NCBI GenBank assembly: GCA_035546635.1
Contig: DASZWJ010000024.1
Coordinates: forward strand, 1-40,481
Direction: 5' to 3'
Source: Gammaproteobacteria bacterium
Lineage (GTDB): Bacteria; Pseudomonadota; Gammaproteobacteria; JAURND01
DNA: 40,481 nt
The notes below the pieces were generated by a model, which was not told the DNA's origin, made no database searches, and saw only the letters and a program-made list of their open reading frames with translations. A program made the position numbers and the translations under genes. Of the stretch, positions 25,034 to 35,220 are shown in pieces. Positions within the stretch are counted from its first letter, which is position 1. Each line of letters begins with the position of its first letter.

Positions 25034-26245
25034 TCACACACCCAAAACTAAACGACTCGGATCTTCAAGCAGCTGTTTGATGGTTAATAAAAAACTCACC
25101 GATTCACGGCCATCAATCAAGCGATGATCGTAAGACATCGCGACATACATAATCGGCCTAATCACAATTTGGTCATTTTCCACTATCGGGCGTTTGACAA
25201 TATTATGCATGCCCAAAATAGCACACTGTGGCGCATTGATAATCGGCGTAGATAACATAGAACCAAAAATACCGCCATTGGTAATGGTGAAAGTTCCGCC
25301 AGTCATTTCTTCTAAAGTTAATTTACCGTCGCGGGCTTTTTCAGCATAACTGGCAATGGTTTTTTCAATATCACCCATGCTTAAACTATCGGCATCGCGC
25401 AAGATCGGCACTACTAAACCGCGTGTTGTCGACACGGCAATACCAATATCGTAATAACCGTGATAGACAATATCGTCACCATCAATTGACGCATTGACCA
25501 CCGGAAAACGTTTCAAGGCCTCAACCGCGGCTTTAACGAAAAATGACATCAGTCCCAGTTTAACGCCCTGACTTTTTTCAAATACATCTTTATAACGCGC
25601 GCGCAAATCCATAATCGGTTGCATATTGACTTCGTTAAACGTGGTCAGCATGGCAGCATTATGCTGTGCTTCTACTAAACGCTCTGCGATGCGGGCTCTG
25701 AGACGGGACATGGGAACACGTTTCTCTGGACGCTCACCGATAGCAGTGGATATTTCTGGCAAGGATACGCCGGAAGTTGCAGTGGTTGCGCTTTTGACTT
25801 GTGCTAACACATCTTCTTTGGTGACTCGACCATCTTTACCCGTACCTTTAAGCTGTGCGACATCCACTTCATGTTCACCAACCAAACGCCGCACTGCCGG
25901 ACTAAGTGCGCTGGTTGCAGGTTTTTCCTGAACCTTAACTGGCTGCGTTTCTGTTGCTGGTTTTACCGCTGGTGTTTTTTCCACTGCGAAAGGCACAGCA
26001 CGACCCGCACCAGAAGCGATCAAAGCCAGCGTCTCATGCGCTGTTACCGTACTACCCACCGGTTTAAGAATTTTCTCCAGCACACCATCTTGTGCTGCTG
26101 GCACTTCCAGCATGACCTTATCGGTTTCCAGTTCTAACAAGGTTTCATCACGTTTTACCTCGTCACCCGGTTTTTTCAGCCATTGGGCTACTGTCGCGTC
26201 GGCAACTGATTCAGGGAGTGCAGGTACTTTAACTTCGATGCTCAT
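25034..26245 (-). CDS. sucB: 2-oxoglutarate dehydrogenase E2, dihydrolipoyl succinyltransferase
   Basis: E2o transfers the succinyl group from E1o to CoA within the 2-oxoglutarate dehydrogenase complex of the TCA cycle. The 403-residue protein has one lipoyl domain (residues 1-77, lipoyl lysine in [12 protein letters not shown]), an Ala/Pro/Lys linker, an E3/E1-binding domain ([20 protein letters not shown]), and the catalytic core ending in [13 protein letters not shown] with the active His. AAGGA precedes the ATG. It is separated from sucA by an unrelated hydrolase gene and a 106-base gap, so it may have its own promoter. The E3 gene is not in the window. Confidence 0.96.
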   Translation of the reverse strand: MSIEVKVPALPESVADATVAQWLKKPGDEVKRDETLLELETDKVMLEVPAAQDGVLEKILKPVGSTVTAHETLALIASGAGRAVPFAVEKTPAVKPATETQPVKVQEKPATSALSPAVRRLVGEHEVDVAQLKGTGKDGRVTKEDVLAQVKSATTATSGVSLPEISTAIGERPEKRVPMSRLRARIAERLVEAQHNAAMLTTFNEVNMQPIMDLRARYKDVFEKSQGVKLGLMSFFVKAAVEALKRFPVVNASIDGDDIVYHGYYDIGIAVSTTRGLVVPILRDADSLSMGDIEKTIASYAEKARDGKLTLEEMTGGTFTITNGGIFGSMLSTPIINAPQCAILGMHNIVKRPIVENDQIVIRPIMYVAMSYDHRLIDGRESVSFLLTIKQLLEDPSRLVLGV

Positions 26246-26351
26246 GGATGTTTTCCTTTTATGACGATTAATTGATGACTTTAAAGTAAGATGTGCGTGG
26301 CAATCCTGTCTTGGTAGCTGACAAAGTCATGTTATGGGAAGACTTGCCCAC

Positions 26352-27155
26352 TCATGTACTGTGCTTATCTATAAACGTTCTCACCACCTTAATAAATTCT
26401 TCCGGCCGCTCAATAAACGGTAAATGCCCCACACCTTCGAAATTATAATATTGTGCGGAAGGAATCAACCGCGCTATTTCACGCATATGCGCCTCACTGA
26501 CGATTAAATCCTGATCCGATCCCAATACCAAAGTTGGTTTTTTTATTTGATGAATCCATGCAGAAGTATCAACTTGCGCTATTGCATGCAACTGATTTCT
26601 ATAACCCACTTCATCAATAGGATAAGGATTAGCCAAACTCGTTTCGATTAACACTTCAACTACATCCGGTTGTTCCAGAAAATTACTGGAATAAATCCAG
26701 CCCAACATATTTTTGACTAACGCCCTACGGTCAGCTTTGGCCTGTATCAAGGTTAAGGTCGCAGCTGCCGCTAAAGAAAATTTAATATCCGGCTTCATCA
26801 ATGAATTGCAAAGCGTAATCGTACGCACATGCTGAGGATATTTATACGCCAATACCTGAGCAATTATGCCACCCATAGAACTACCTACGATATGACAAGG
26901 ACCTAAATGCAAGGCTTCACACAATGCCACTACATCCTCTGCTAGCATATCGATGCTATAAGGAAAATCGGGGCGGTCAGATTGTCCAGAACCCCGATTG
27001 TCCAGCAATACTGCCTGATAAGCTGTTGAGAATACCGAAGGGATATCTACCCAGCATAAATGATCCACACTGTAGCCGGAAATAAAAACGATAGGTTGAC
27101 CTCGCCCCTGCTGTTCATAATACAAGTTGATGTCATTAATTTTAATTTTTGGCAT
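26352..27155 (-). CDS. Alpha/beta hydrolase inserted between sucA and sucB
   Basis: The 267-residue protein has the alpha/beta hydrolase fold. The nucleophile elbow is GSSMGG (91-96, S93), the acid is probably in VLGSDQDLIV, and the catalytic His lies in GVGHLPF. It resembles the 3-oxoadipate enol-lactonase/esterase group, but there are no aromatic degradation genes nearby and the substrate is unknown. AAAGGAG precedes the ATG, which overlaps the end of sucA by 14 bases, so translation is probably coupled to sucA. In the usual order sucB directly follows sucA, so this placement is unusual. Confidence 0.88.
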   Translation of the reverse strand: MPKIKINDINLYYEQQGRGQPIVFISGYSVDHLCWVDIPSVFSTAYQAVLLDNRGSGQSDRPDFPYSIDMLAEDVVALCEALHLGPCHIVGSSMGGIIAQVLAYKYPQHVRTITLCNSLMKPDIKFSLAAAATLTLIQAKADRRALVKNMLGWIYSSNFLEQPDVVEVLIETSLANPYPIDEVGYRNQLHAIAQVDTSAWIHQIKKPTLVLGSDQDLIVSEAHMREIARLIPSAQYYNFEGVGHLPFIERPEEFIKVVRTFIDKHST

Positions 27156-29955
27156 GTTGCTCCTTTAACCCCAGTGCAGCATTAATTAATTCCGCCTGTT
27201 GTTTCAAATGCAGTTTCATATAACCCACCGCTGGCGAAGCAGCAGCCGGCCGACCGGCATAATGCAAACGCTGGCCTTTAGCCAGACAAGCCTCAAAACG
27301 GTGACGCATGATGTACCACGCACCTTGATTTTCAGGTTCCTCTTGACACCAGATGACATCTTTAACGTTCTCATACTGCTTAAGCTGTGCTTGCAACTCA
27401 TCCCGCGGGAAAGGATAAAGTTGTTCAATGCGTATTAAAGCGATATCTTTTCGCGATAATTCACCGCGTTTTTGCAATAAATCATAATAAACTTTGCCGC
27501 TGCATAAGATAACACGCTTAATCTGTTTAGTATCGGTGTGCTCTGTTTCAGGAATCACTAACTGGAAATGCCCCTGGCTTAACTCCGCAAGCGATGACAC
27601 AGCGAGTTTATTGCGCAACATACTTTTTGGCGTCATCACAATCAGCGGTGTACGATACGGCCGTATGATTTGGCGTCGCAGTAAATGGAAGATCTGCGCA
27701 GGCGTGGTGGGTACACAGACCTGCATATTCTTTTCAGCACACAGCTGTAGATAACGCTCAAGACGTGCGGAAGTATGCTCTGGACCCGAGCCTTCATAAC
27801 CATGAGGTAGTAATAGCGTCAAGCCACATAATGTGCGCCATTTTTGCCAAGCCGAGCTGATAAATTGATCCATGACGACTTGAGCGCCATTAGCGAAATC
27901 GCCATACTGCGCCTCCCATAACACCAGGGTATGCGGATCGGTCGTCGCATAACCATATTCAAAACCCATGGTGCCGACCTCAGACAACAGGGAATCATAA
28001 ATTTGAAATCGCACGGGTGATTTAGCAATGTGCGCAAGTGCCGTGTAGGTTTTACCGGTTTTTTGATCGTGTAGCGTTGCATGCCTATGGGCAAAAGTCC
28101 CGCGGCGCACATCCTCACCTGATATACGCACCGAATAGCCCTCATCAAGTAAGCTGGCATACGCCAAAGTCTCAGCATAACCCCAATCCAGCGGTTGCTG
28201 ACCTTGGATCATGTGTGTGCGTGCAGCTAAGGTATGACTCACTTGTCTTTGCACCTCAAAATCTGGCGGTAATTGTGCCAATTTTTCTCCAAGTGCCACG
28301 AGTTTTTGCAGAGGAACACTGGTTTCAACTGGCGTAAACCATTCTCGATCAAGATAAGGGGCCCAATTGGCGGCATATTTAGAAGATAAGCCATCGGGTT
28401 TGGTTTTCACGACAGAGCCACCTGTATCTAGCAAATCACGGTAAGACTTGATCCAATTTGCCACTTCCTCGGCAGTACAGACATTTTGGTCTATGAGTTT
28501 TTGTGCATACAATTCATGGGTGACCGGATATTTGCGAATAAACTGATACATCATTGGCTGGGTGGCGATAGGTTCATCGCCTTCGTTATGACCCTGACGA
28601 CGGTAGCAGACAATATCAGCGACCACATCTTTGTGGAAACGGTTACGGTATTCCGTTGCTAATTGTGCGACAAATACAACGGCTTCTGGATCATCACCAT
28701 TGACATGAAAAATTGGGCAATCAATCATTTTGGCCGGATCGGTACAATAAATGCTGGAGCGAGCATCTTTAGGATCACTGGTGGTAAAACCGACCTGGTT
28801 GTTAATTACCACATGCACTGTGCCGGCAATCTGATAAGCATTAGTCTGAGACATGTTCAGCGTTTCTTGCACAATGCCTTGACCTGCAAATGATGCATCA
28901 CCATGCACCAACAAACCCATGACTTCAAATGGTTGCTCTCGCTCTGGTCTTTCTTGCCTGGCACGAACAGAGCCCATCAATACAGCATTAATGACTTCCA
29001 GATGGGAAGGATTAAATGCCAGCATTAAATGCAAAGGTCCTGATTTGGTTTCTACATCGGAGGCATAACCTAGATGATATTTCACATCGCCTGAAGTTAG
29101 CCCATAATCTTTGCGCCCTTCAAATTCTTGAAACAATTCTTCTGCGGGTTTGCCATATATATTAATTAACGTATTGAGCCGGCCACGATGCGCCATACCC
29201 ATCAAAATCTCTTTGACACCTTGCTGACTGGCTTGCTCATTTACTGCATGGACAAAAGGAATAAAGCTATCACCCCCTTCAAGAGAAAAACGTTTTTGTG
29301 CGACGTATTTATTTCCTAAGTATTTTTCCAAGCCATCCGCAGCAATTAACTGTTTGAGAATTTCGCGTTTTTGTTCGGCTGATAATTCTGGACGTTTTTG
29401 CTCTAAGCGTTGCTGCACCCATAGCGCTTCTTCCAGATTGGAAATATACATAAATTCTGAGCCGATACTGCCGCAATAGATTTCCTCTAAGCGGACAATA
29501 ATTTCTCTGAGTGTGGCTTTATCAACTCCCAACAGTGATTGTGTATGGAACTGTTGATCGTAATCTTTGGGGGATAAATCAGGATAATAAGACAAGGTCA
29601 ATTGTCGCGGATGCGCGCTTATCTTACCCAAAGGGTCAGTTTTTGCCGCTAGGTGGCCGTAGGTTCTATAGGCGTTGATGAGTTGCTTCACGGCTGCTTG
29701 TTTGCGTTCATGTAATGCATCACCCGTGACTATTTGGCGTTGCAGCGGCTGCTTGGCAAGCTGTAAAAATTGTTTGCGAATATCGGCGTGAGAGACGTCT
29801 GTGCCATTGGGTAAGCGCTGAAAATAAGCGCGCCATTTCGGATCAATGGCTTGTGGGTCTTTTAAGAAAAGATCGTATAGTTCTTCCAGATAATCGGCAT
29901 TACCGCCGTATAAATAAGAATCGGATAAAAGTGATTGCATATCTGAGGTTGACAT
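27142..29955 (-). CDS. sucA: 2-oxoglutarate dehydrogenase E1 component
   Basis: E1o decarboxylates 2-oxoglutarate with thiamine diphosphate and loads the lipoyl group of SucB. The 937-residue protein shows GMAHRGRLN, GDASFAGQG, VINNQVGFTT and the pyrimidine-domain segment ISGEDVRRGTFAHRHA, and begins MSTSDMQSLLSDSYLYGGNA with the E2-binding N-terminal helix. ATG 29955 was chosen for its position relative to the family start and the AAGAGA 6 bases upstream. A longer reading would translate the dispersed repeat at 29998-30144. Its 3' end overlaps the hydrolase gene. It follows sdhB in the same orientation. Confidence 0.96.
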   Translation of the reverse strand: MSTSDMQSLLSDSYLYGGNADYLEELYDLFLKDPQAIDPKWRAYFQRLPNGTDVSHADIRKQFLQLAKQPLQRQIVTGDALHERKQAAVKQLINAYRTYGHLAAKTDPLGKISAHPRQLTLSYYPDLSPKDYDQQFHTQSLLGVDKATLREIIVRLEEIYCGSIGSEFMYISNLEEALWVQQRLEQKRPELSAEQKREILKQLIAADGLEKYLGNKYVAQKRFSLEGGDSFIPFVHAVNEQASQQGVKEILMGMAHRGRLNTLINIYGKPAEELFQEFEGRKDYGLTSGDVKYHLGYASDVETKSGPLHLMLAFNPSHLEVINAVLMGSVRARQERPEREQPFEVMGLLVHGDASFAGQGIVQETLNMSQTNAYQIAGTVHVVINNQVGFTTSDPKDARSSIYCTDPAKMIDCPIFHVNGDDPEAVVFVAQLATEYRNRFHKDVVADIVCYRRQGHNEGDEPIATQPMMYQFIRKYPVTHELYAQKLIDQNVCTAEEVANWIKSYRDLLDTGGSVVKTKPDGLSSKYAANWAPYLDREWFTPVETSVPLQKLVALGEKLAQLPPDFEVQRQVSHTLAARTHMIQGQQPLDWGYAETLAYASLLDEGYSVRISGEDVRRGTFAHRHATLHDQKTGKTYTALAHIAKSPVRFQIYDSLLSEVGTMGFEYGYATTDPHTLVLWEAQYGDFANGAQVVMDQFISSAWQKWRTLCGLTLLLPHGYEGSGPEHTSARLERYLQLCAEKNMQVCVPTTPAQIFHLLRRQIIRPYRTPLIVMTPKSMLRNKLAVSSLAELSQGHFQLVIPETEHTDTKQIKRVILCSGKVYYDLLQKRGELSRKDIALIRIEQLYPFPRDELQAQLKQYENVKDVIWCQEEPENQGAWYIMRHRFEACLAKGQRLHYAGRPAAASPAVGYMKLHLKQQAELINAALGLKEQHAKN

Positions 29956-29997
29956 AAAAGTCTCTTTAGGAAATTTGGAGTTGCAGTTCAAAATACT

Positions 29998-30144
29998 CAC
30001 CCCCTTTGCAAAAAGGGTCGAAGGCCGCAAGGCCTGAGGGGGATTTAAAAAGCTGGGAGTACTAACGCACAATATTAGGCACCCAAAACTCTTTAAATCC
30101 CCCCGCAGCCTAGGGCTGGCGCCCCCCCTTTTTCAAAGGGGGGA
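29998..30144. repeat. Double palindromic repeat between sdhB and sucA
   Basis: Two related arms of about 50 bases face each other: 30001-30050 (CCCCCTTTGCAAAAAGGG ... GGGGGATTTAAA) and 30093-30144. Each arm also contains its own smaller hairpin. The spacer of about 42 bases has no feature I recognise. The right arm abuts the sdhB stop codon. A shorter member is at 20768-20789. It may stabilise or terminate the sdh transcript. Confidence 0.85.
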
Positions 30145-30918
30145 TTATACCGATTCCTTCACCATCTCATCGCGAATATGACCAATTGCCTTAGTCGGAT
30201 TTAAGCCTTTGGGGCAGACATCTACACAATTCATAATGCTACGGCAACGAAATACTTTGTACGGGTCTTCCATATTTGCTAGACGCTCTTGTTTTTTAGT
30301 GTCACGGCTATCGGAAATAAAACGGTCAGCCCAGAGCAGTGCGGATGGACCTAAAAATTTATCGGGGTTCCACCAGTAAGACGGGCAGGAGCTAGAGCAG
30401 CAGGCGCATAAAATGCATTCATACAAGCCATCCAATTTCGCACGCTCTTCAATCGATTGCAGGCGTTCCTTTTCAGGAGGGGGTTGATCGTTCTGTAGAT
30501 AAGGCTCAGCTTTTTCATATTGTTGATAAAACTGTGTCATGTCGACAATTAAATCGCGAATGACGGGAAAACCAGGTAGCGGTCTTAAGATGATTTTATC
30601 GGTTTTCATTTCCAAAAAGGAAGTAATGCAGGCCAGGCCATTTTTGCCATTGATGTTCATGCCATCTGAACCGCAAACACCTTCGCTGCAGGAACGCCTG
30701 AAAGTTAAGGTTGGATCTTGGACTTTTAGTGCTTCGAGCACATCAAGCACCATCACGCCGTGACAATTGACGCTGTCAATTTCATAGTCTTTCATGTAGG
30801 GGGCGGTATCTACATCCGGGTTATAGCGGTAGACAGAAACGTATAAATGTTTGTTCCGCACGCCGGCAGCGGGCTGTTTTGCAGCGCAGGTGTTTTGGGT
30901 GGGTGCGTTTTCTGTCAT
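30145..30918 (-). CDS. sdhB: Succinate dehydrogenase iron-sulfur subunit
   Basis: SdhB carries electrons from SdhA to the membrane quinone site. The 257-residue protein has the [2Fe-2S] cysteines in SCSEGVCGSDG with a later Cys in NGLACIT, the [4Fe-4S] set CILCACCSSSCP and the [3Fe-4S] set CRSIMNCVDVCPKG. The N-terminus has an extra Ala/Pro-rich stretch of about 20 residues. It is separated from sdhA by 114 bases that contain a dispersed repeat (30969-30992), which is looser than in most sdh operons. Confidence 0.97.
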   Translation of the reverse strand: MTENAPTQNTCAAKQPAAGVRNKHLYVSVYRYNPDVDTAPYMKDYEIDSVNCHGVMVLDVLEALKVQDPTLTFRRSCSEGVCGSDGMNINGKNGLACITSFLEMKTDKIILRPLPGFPVIRDLIVDMTQFYQQYEKAEPYLQNDQPPPEKERLQSIEERAKLDGLYECILCACCSSSCPSYWWNPDKFLGPSALLWADRFISDSRDTKKQERLANMEDPYKVFRCRSIMNCVDVCPKGLNPTKAIGHIRDEMVKESV

Positions 30919-30968
30919 GTGTTTGCCTCTGATATGAATTAATTGTCTCTTATGGCCGTTGCTTCTTT

Positions 30969-30992
30969 CCTTCTCCCCTTGTGGGAGAAGGG
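30969..30992. repeat. Dispersed palindrome of the CCTTCTCCC/GGGAGAAGG family between sdhA and sdhB
   Basis: The unit CCTTCTCCCCTTGTGGGAG and its symmetric end form a hairpin in the sdhA-sdhB gap. It may influence relative expression of the downstream genes. Confidence 0.75.
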
Positions 30993-31032
30993 AATAGGTG
31001 TCCCTAACGTTGTTAGGGCTATAAGAGAAGTC

Positions 31033-32793
31033 CTAATGATCTCTCTCTTTCAACTGCAACGGATCTACCTCATGCGGCCTCATATTAACCGGACGTTCCC
31101 CAATTCGACCATCAGCAAAATAGATAGAATGTTTTAACCAGTGCTGATCGTCTCGATCAGGATAATCCATACGGGAATGACCGCCGCGACTTTCCGTGCG
31201 GAGTTCTGCACAAACGGCTGAAGCCATCGCGACCTCCATCATATTATCCAACTCTAATGCTTCCATACGGGCGGTATTAAACACTTGGCTTTTATCCCGC
31301 AATACCGCGTGGGGTAAGCGTTCTTTCAATGCCTGTAATTTTTTCAAACCTTGGCGCATTGGCTCACCATCACGAAAAACACCAAAATCCTCCTGCATGA
31401 TTTTTTGCATCTCTATTTTAATTTCATGCATATCTTCGCCATCTTTAGAGTGATCCCAGCGTTGCAATCGCGCCAAAGCTTCTTCTACATCGCTAACGCC
31501 CGCCACCGGCATCTCCAAATCATGCTTTAGCGCTTCTTCCAGATGCAAACCCGCGGCACGTCCAAAAACCACAATATCCAATAATGAATTAGCACCCAAA
31601 CGGTTAGCCCCATGCACTGAAACGCAGGCGCATTCGCCTGCTGCATACAAGCCATTGACTATTTGGTCATTACCTTTTTTATCTAAGGTAAGCACTTGAC
31701 CATGAATATTGGTGGGAATACCGCCCATCAGGTAATGGGTGGTGGGTACAACAGGAATTGGATCTTTGGTAGGATCAACCCCCGCAAAGGTTTTAGCGAG
31801 TGTAGTAATACCCGGTAAACGTTCCTGCAAAACTTTAGCACCTAAATGATCCAACTTAAGCAACACATGATTACCATGTGGTCCTGCGCCGCGGCCTTCA
31901 CGTATTTCCATCATAGAAGAACGCGAAACAACATCCCGGCAAGAAAGATCTTTAAGATGCGGCGCATAACGCTCCATAAAGCGTTCGCCATCTTTATTCA
32001 ATAAATAACCACCTTCACCACGTGCGCCCTCAGTGACCAACACGCCCACCCCAGCAATGCCCGTGGGATGGAACTGCCACATTTCCATATCTTGAAGTGG
32101 AAACCCGGCGCGCAAGGTCAACCCTAAACCATCACCTGTGCAGGTATAAGCATTAGTGGTTGTTTGAAAAATACGGCCAGCCCCGCCCGTGGCCAATACA
32201 GTCGCTCGGCTATGCAGGAATACGGTTTCACCCGTCTCAATATGCAGCGCGATCACACCGGCGACCCCGCCGCTTGTCGATTTCACTAGATCAACCGCGT
32301 ACCACTCATTAAAAAAATGGGTTTTGGCTTCGACGTTTTTCTGATAAAGCGTATGCAACATCGCATGACCGGTGCGGTCTGCCGCACAGCAAGTGCGGTG
32401 CGCTAAGTCTCCACCAAAGTTTAGGGTCTGGCCACCAAATGCGCGTTGATAAATTTTTCCTTGTTGGGTACGGGAAAAGGGTAAGCCCATGTGCTCCAAT
32501 TCAATAATGGTCGCAGGCGCATATTTACACATGTATTCGATGGCATCCTGATCGCCTAGAAAATCTGAGCCCATAATGGTGTCATACATATGCCAACGCC
32601 AATCATCCGGCCCCATATTACCCAAAGCGGCATTAATACCCCCCTGTGCTGATACGGTATGTGAACGCGTTGGAAATACTTTGGATATCAACGCAACTTT
32701 TTTGCCAGATTCGGCAAGCTGTAGCGCCGCACGTTGTCCTGCACCGCCCGCGCCTACGATAATTGCATCAAAAAATTGTTCTGCCAAGCTCAT
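31033..32793 (-). CDS. sdhA: Succinate dehydrogenase flavoprotein subunit
   Basis: SdhA oxidises succinate to fumarate with covalently bound FAD on the inner face of the membrane. The 586-residue protein begins with the FAD-binding [10 protein letters not shown], the flavin-linking His lies in [10 protein letters not shown], and the active-site region includes [13 protein letters not shown] and [11 protein letters not shown]. The length is normal. It starts one base after the stop of sdhD and is followed by sdhB. Confidence 0.97.
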   Translation of the reverse strand: MSLAEQFFDAIIVGAGGAGQRAALQLAESGKKVALISKVFPTRSHTVSAQGGINAALGNMGPDDWRWHMYDTIMGSDFLGDQDAIEYMCKYAPATIIELEHMGLPFSRTQQGKIYQRAFGGQTLNFGGDLAHRTCCAADRTGHAMLHTLYQKNVEAKTHFFNEWYAVDLVKSTSGGVAGVIALHIETGETVFLHSRATVLATGGAGRIFQTTTNAYTCTGDGLGLTLRAGFPLQDMEMWQFHPTGIAGVGVLVTEGARGEGGYLLNKDGERFMERYAPHLKDLSCRDVVSRSSMMEIREGRGAGPHGNHVLLKLDHLGAKVLQERLPGITTLAKTFAGVDPTKDPIPVVPTTHYLMGGIPTNIHGQVLTLDKKGNDQIVNGLYAAGECACVSVHGANRLGANSLLDIVVFGRAAGLHLEEALKHDLEMPVAGVSDVEEALARLQRWDHSKDGEDMHEIKIEMQKIMQEDFGVFRDGEPMRQGLKKLQALKERLPHAVLRDKSQVFNTARMEALELDNMMEVAMASAVCAELRTESRGGHSRMDYPDRDDQHWLKHSIYFADGRIGERPVNMRPHEVDPLQLKERDH

Positions 32794-33141
32794 TTACGCC
32801 CCCCACACAGTAGAAATACCCCACACTAAATAACCCAGCAGTGCAATAACGACTATCGCCTGCAGAATTAATCTTAAGCTTGAGCATTTAATATAATCTG
32901 TAAATACTGTCCATATACCTACCCAAGTGTGATACACAACACTGAGTAGAGCTAAAAAAGTAAATATGCGCATGAAGCCATTGGCAAATAAAGCTTGCCA
33001 ATCGGCATAAGTCAACGCGTGGTGGCACAGAATAAAAGCTAATAGAAATAATGTATATAACGCCAATATGACAGCGGTAATGCGCTGGATCAACCAATCA
33101 CGCAACCCACTGCGTGTGAGGCTTGTGACACTGCCTACCAT
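32794..33141 (-). CDS. sdhD: Succinate dehydrogenase membrane anchor subunit D
   Basis: SdhD is a three-helix inner-membrane subunit that helps bind heme b and ubiquinone. The 115-residue product has the family segment YHTWVGIWTVFTDYIK, with the heme-ligand His and the quinone-site Asp-Tyr pair. ATG 33141 has AGGAA 7 bases upstream and overlaps the sdhC stop by 7 bases. A TTG two codons upstream (33147) is less likely. It is followed at once by sdhA. Confidence 0.93.
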   Translation of the reverse strand: MVGSVTSLTRSGLRDWLIQRITAVILALYTLFLLAFILCHHALTYADWQALFANGFMRIFTFLALLSVVYHTWVGIWTVFTDYIKCSSLRLILQAIVVIALLGYLVWGISTVWGA

Positions 33142-33506
33142 AAACAAATTCCTGCAAAGATAATGAGTACAATGGAAATGACTAACACGAGATACGCGCC
33201 TGCCCGTCCGCCTTTTAAGCTTTCACCAACACCCATATCCATCAAGAGATGCCGAATACCGGCCACCAAATGATAGATTAATGCGCTGAGTGTAACCCAA
33301 ATAAAGAACCGCAACACGGGATGGGTGAATGGCTGTTTGAGTGCGTTAAATGAAGCTTCAGAAGCTAAAGATTTTGCTAATAGCCATAAAAGAAGCGGCA
33401 ACAGCAAAAAAAGTATGACTCCAGAAACACGGTGTAAAACTGAGACAATAGCGGGTAACGGTTGCCTAATTTGTAATAAATTGAGATAAACTGGCCTTGG
33501 CTTCAC
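33135..33506 (-). CDS. sdhC: Succinate dehydrogenase cytochrome b556 subunit C
   Basis: SdhC anchors the SDH complex in the inner membrane and supplies a heme b ligand. The 123-residue protein begins RPVYLNLLQIRQPLPAIVSV, with SVLHRVSG (quinone-site Ser and Arg) and LIYHLVAGIRHLLMDMG (heme His), and has three membrane helices. The start is GTG with AGGA 9 bases upstream. It is the first gene of the sdhCDAB-sucA run and is divergent from gcvT. Confidence 0.95.
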   Translation of the reverse strand: MKPRPVYLNLLQIRQPLPAIVSVLHRVSGVILFLLLPLLLWLLAKSLASEASFNALKQPFTHPVLRFFIWVTLSALIYHLVAGIRHLLMDMGVGESLKGGRAGAYLVLVISIVLIIFAGICLW

Positions 33507-33538
33507 GGTGCGAAATCCTGCATGGTAGATCGAAAGAA

Positions 33539-33570
33539 CATTATATGCCTCAAAAATCTGAAACTGAAGT
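33539..33570 (-). promoter_or_regulatory. Probable sdhC promoter
   Basis: On the minus strand TATAAT (complement of 33540-33545) stands about 35 bases before the sdhC GTG, with a weak TTCAGT 17 bases further upstream. Only the -10 box is convincing. Confidence 0.45.
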
Positions 33571-33596
33571 ATCTTGAATGGTTGAAATCACTCGTC

Positions 33597-33627
33597 TTGC
33601 CAGAACCTATAGCGATAAGTGTATAAT
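33597..33627 (+). promoter_or_regulatory. Probable gcvT promoter
   Basis: TTGCCA (33597-33602) and a perfect TATAAT (33622-33627) are 19 bases apart. The expected transcript start is only about 20 bases before the gcvT start codon, so there is no room for a glycine riboswitch. Confidence 0.5.
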
Positions 33628-33656
33628 GCCTGCCTCATTTTAAACCCTCACCTTCT

Positions 33657-34751
33657 GTGGCCAATATGGGACAAAAAACGCCTCTTTATACAAAACACCT
33701 AGACGCCGGCGCTAAAATTGTAGACTTTGCCGGTTGGGATATGCCATTGCACTATGGCTCACAAATCGATGAGCATCATCAGGTGCGCAAAGACGCCGGA
33801 GTATTTGACGTTTCTCACATGCTGGTGGTTGATCTAGCTGGCAGTCGGGTCGAAGATTTTTTACGCCGCTTATTATCCAATGATGTAGCCAAATTGAAAA
33901 ATCCAGGCAAAGCATTGTATACCTGCATGTTGAACCCACAAGGCGGCGTACTTGACGATTTGATTGTCTACAAACAAGATGGCGATCGATATCGTTTGGT
34001 CATCAATGCCGGTCGACGTGAGCAAGATTTGGCTTGGATTAAGCAACAAAGTCAGGGTTTTGCCGTAGAAATCACTCCTAGGACTGACTTATGCATTTTG
34101 GCTATTCAGGGTCCCAATGCACTCACTAAAGCTTCCACCATTTTTCCAGCGGCGCTTTATGAAAAAATTAAAGCCCTGCGTCCCTTTGAAGCAGTCGAAC
34201 AAGCGGGTTATTTTATTGGCCGCACCGGCTACACTGGTGAAGAGGGTGTAGAGGTATTAGTACCCGCCAGCGAAGCGCCAGTTTTCTGGGACAAAATATT
34301 AGCATCTGACATTAAGCCTTGCGGCCTTGGCGCACGCGATACTTTAAGACTAGAAGCAGGTCTCAATCTATATGGCTCTGATATGGACGAAAGCACAACA
34401 CCGCTTGAATCTAACTTGGGTTGGACCGTCGCTTTTGAACCGAAAGATAGAGATTTTATTGGCCGCGCAGCGCTAGAGGCACAAAAACCATTGATTAGCC
34501 GAAAGCTTGTGGGTTTAGTGCTAGAACAAAAAGGTGTGCTGCGAAACCACCAAAAAGTAATTATTTCTGAAAACGGCTGCGGTGAAATTACCAGTGGCAG
34601 TTTTTCACCGACGCTACAGGAAGCCATTGCTTTGGCACGTATTCCTGTAACCGAAAGTACCCAATGTTCTGTAGAAATTCGCGGACAGCAAATACCTGCA
34701 CGAATTGTAAAACCGCCGTTTGTGCGGCATGGGAAAAAAACTTTTGAGTAA
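33657..34751 (+). CDS. gcvT: Glycine cleavage system T protein (aminomethyltransferase)
   Basis: GcvT moves the aminomethyl group from lipoylated GcvH to tetrahydrofolate, releasing ammonia and giving methylene-THF. The 364-residue protein has the family segments [36 protein letters not shown] and the folate-site [18 protein letters not shown]. Either GTG 33657 or ATG 33666 could be the start. Neither has a clear ribosome binding site. It is the first gene of gcvT-gcvH-gcvPA-gcvPB, 49 bases before gcvH. Confidence 0.96.
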   Translation: MANMGQKTPLYTKHLDAGAKIVDFAGWDMPLHYGSQIDEHHQVRKDAGVFDVSHMLVVDLAGSRVEDFLRRLLSNDVAKLKNPGKALYTCMLNPQGGVLDDLIVYKQDGDRYRLVINAGRREQDLAWIKQQSQGFAVEITPRTDLCILAIQGPNALTKASTIFPAALYEKIKALRPFEAVEQAGYFIGRTGYTGEEGVEVLVPASEAPVFWDKILASDIKPCGLGARDTLRLEAGLNLYGSDMDESTTPLESNLGWTVAFEPKDRDFIGRAALEAQKPLISRKLVGLVLEQKGVLRNHQKVIISENGCGEITSGSFSPTLQEAIALARIPVTESTQCSVEIRGQQIPARIVKPPFVRHGKKTFE

Positions 34752-34800
34752 GCTTTTTTCCATTACCAACTGTTAAAACAAACCCAAAGGAACCCCACAA

Positions 34801-35193
34801 ATGAGCAATTTCATACCCAAAGAATTAAAATATACCAAAAGCCACGAATGGGTGCGCGAAGAAAGTGATGGCACGGTAACCATTGGCATCACCCACCACG
34901 CCCAAGAATTACTGGGAGATATCGTTTATGTTGAACTCCCCGAATTACAGAAAAACTTTAAGAACGAAGAAAGCATTGTTGTCGTTGAATCGGTTAAAGC
35001 AGCAGCCGATGTGTATGCCCCCGTGACAGGACAGATTGTCGCCATCAATAACACTTTATCCGATCAACCTGAGTTGGTGAATGTCGACCCTTACGGTGAT
35101 GGCTGGCTATGTCAAATTAAACCCCTCGATAAAAGCGAATTGGCAAAATTACTGGATGCGGGAGCTTACCAACAAAGTATTGAAGCTGAATAG
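34801..35193 (+). CDS. gcvH: Glycine cleavage system H protein
   Basis: GcvH is the small lipoyl carrier that shuttles the aminomethyl intermediate between the P, T and L proteins. The 130-residue protein has the lipoylation site [14 protein letters not shown] with its Lys, and the typical start [14 protein letters not shown] precedes the ATG at good spacing. It lies between gcvT and gcvPA, 27 bases before the latter. Confidence 0.97.
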   Translation: MSNFIPKELKYTKSHEWVREESDGTVTIGITHHAQELLGDIVYVELPELQKNFKNEESIVVVESVKAAADVYAPVTGQIVAINNTLSDQPELVNVDPYGDGWLCQIKPLDKSELAKLLDAGAYQQSIEAE

Positions 35194-35220
35194 TCATATT
35201 CTTCATAAGAGGTTAAAACT

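Noticed and set aside
29956..30072. 39-codon N-terminal extension of SucA
   Set aside because: It would translate a dispersed repeat. The family start MSTSDMQ at 29955 has its own ribosome binding site.
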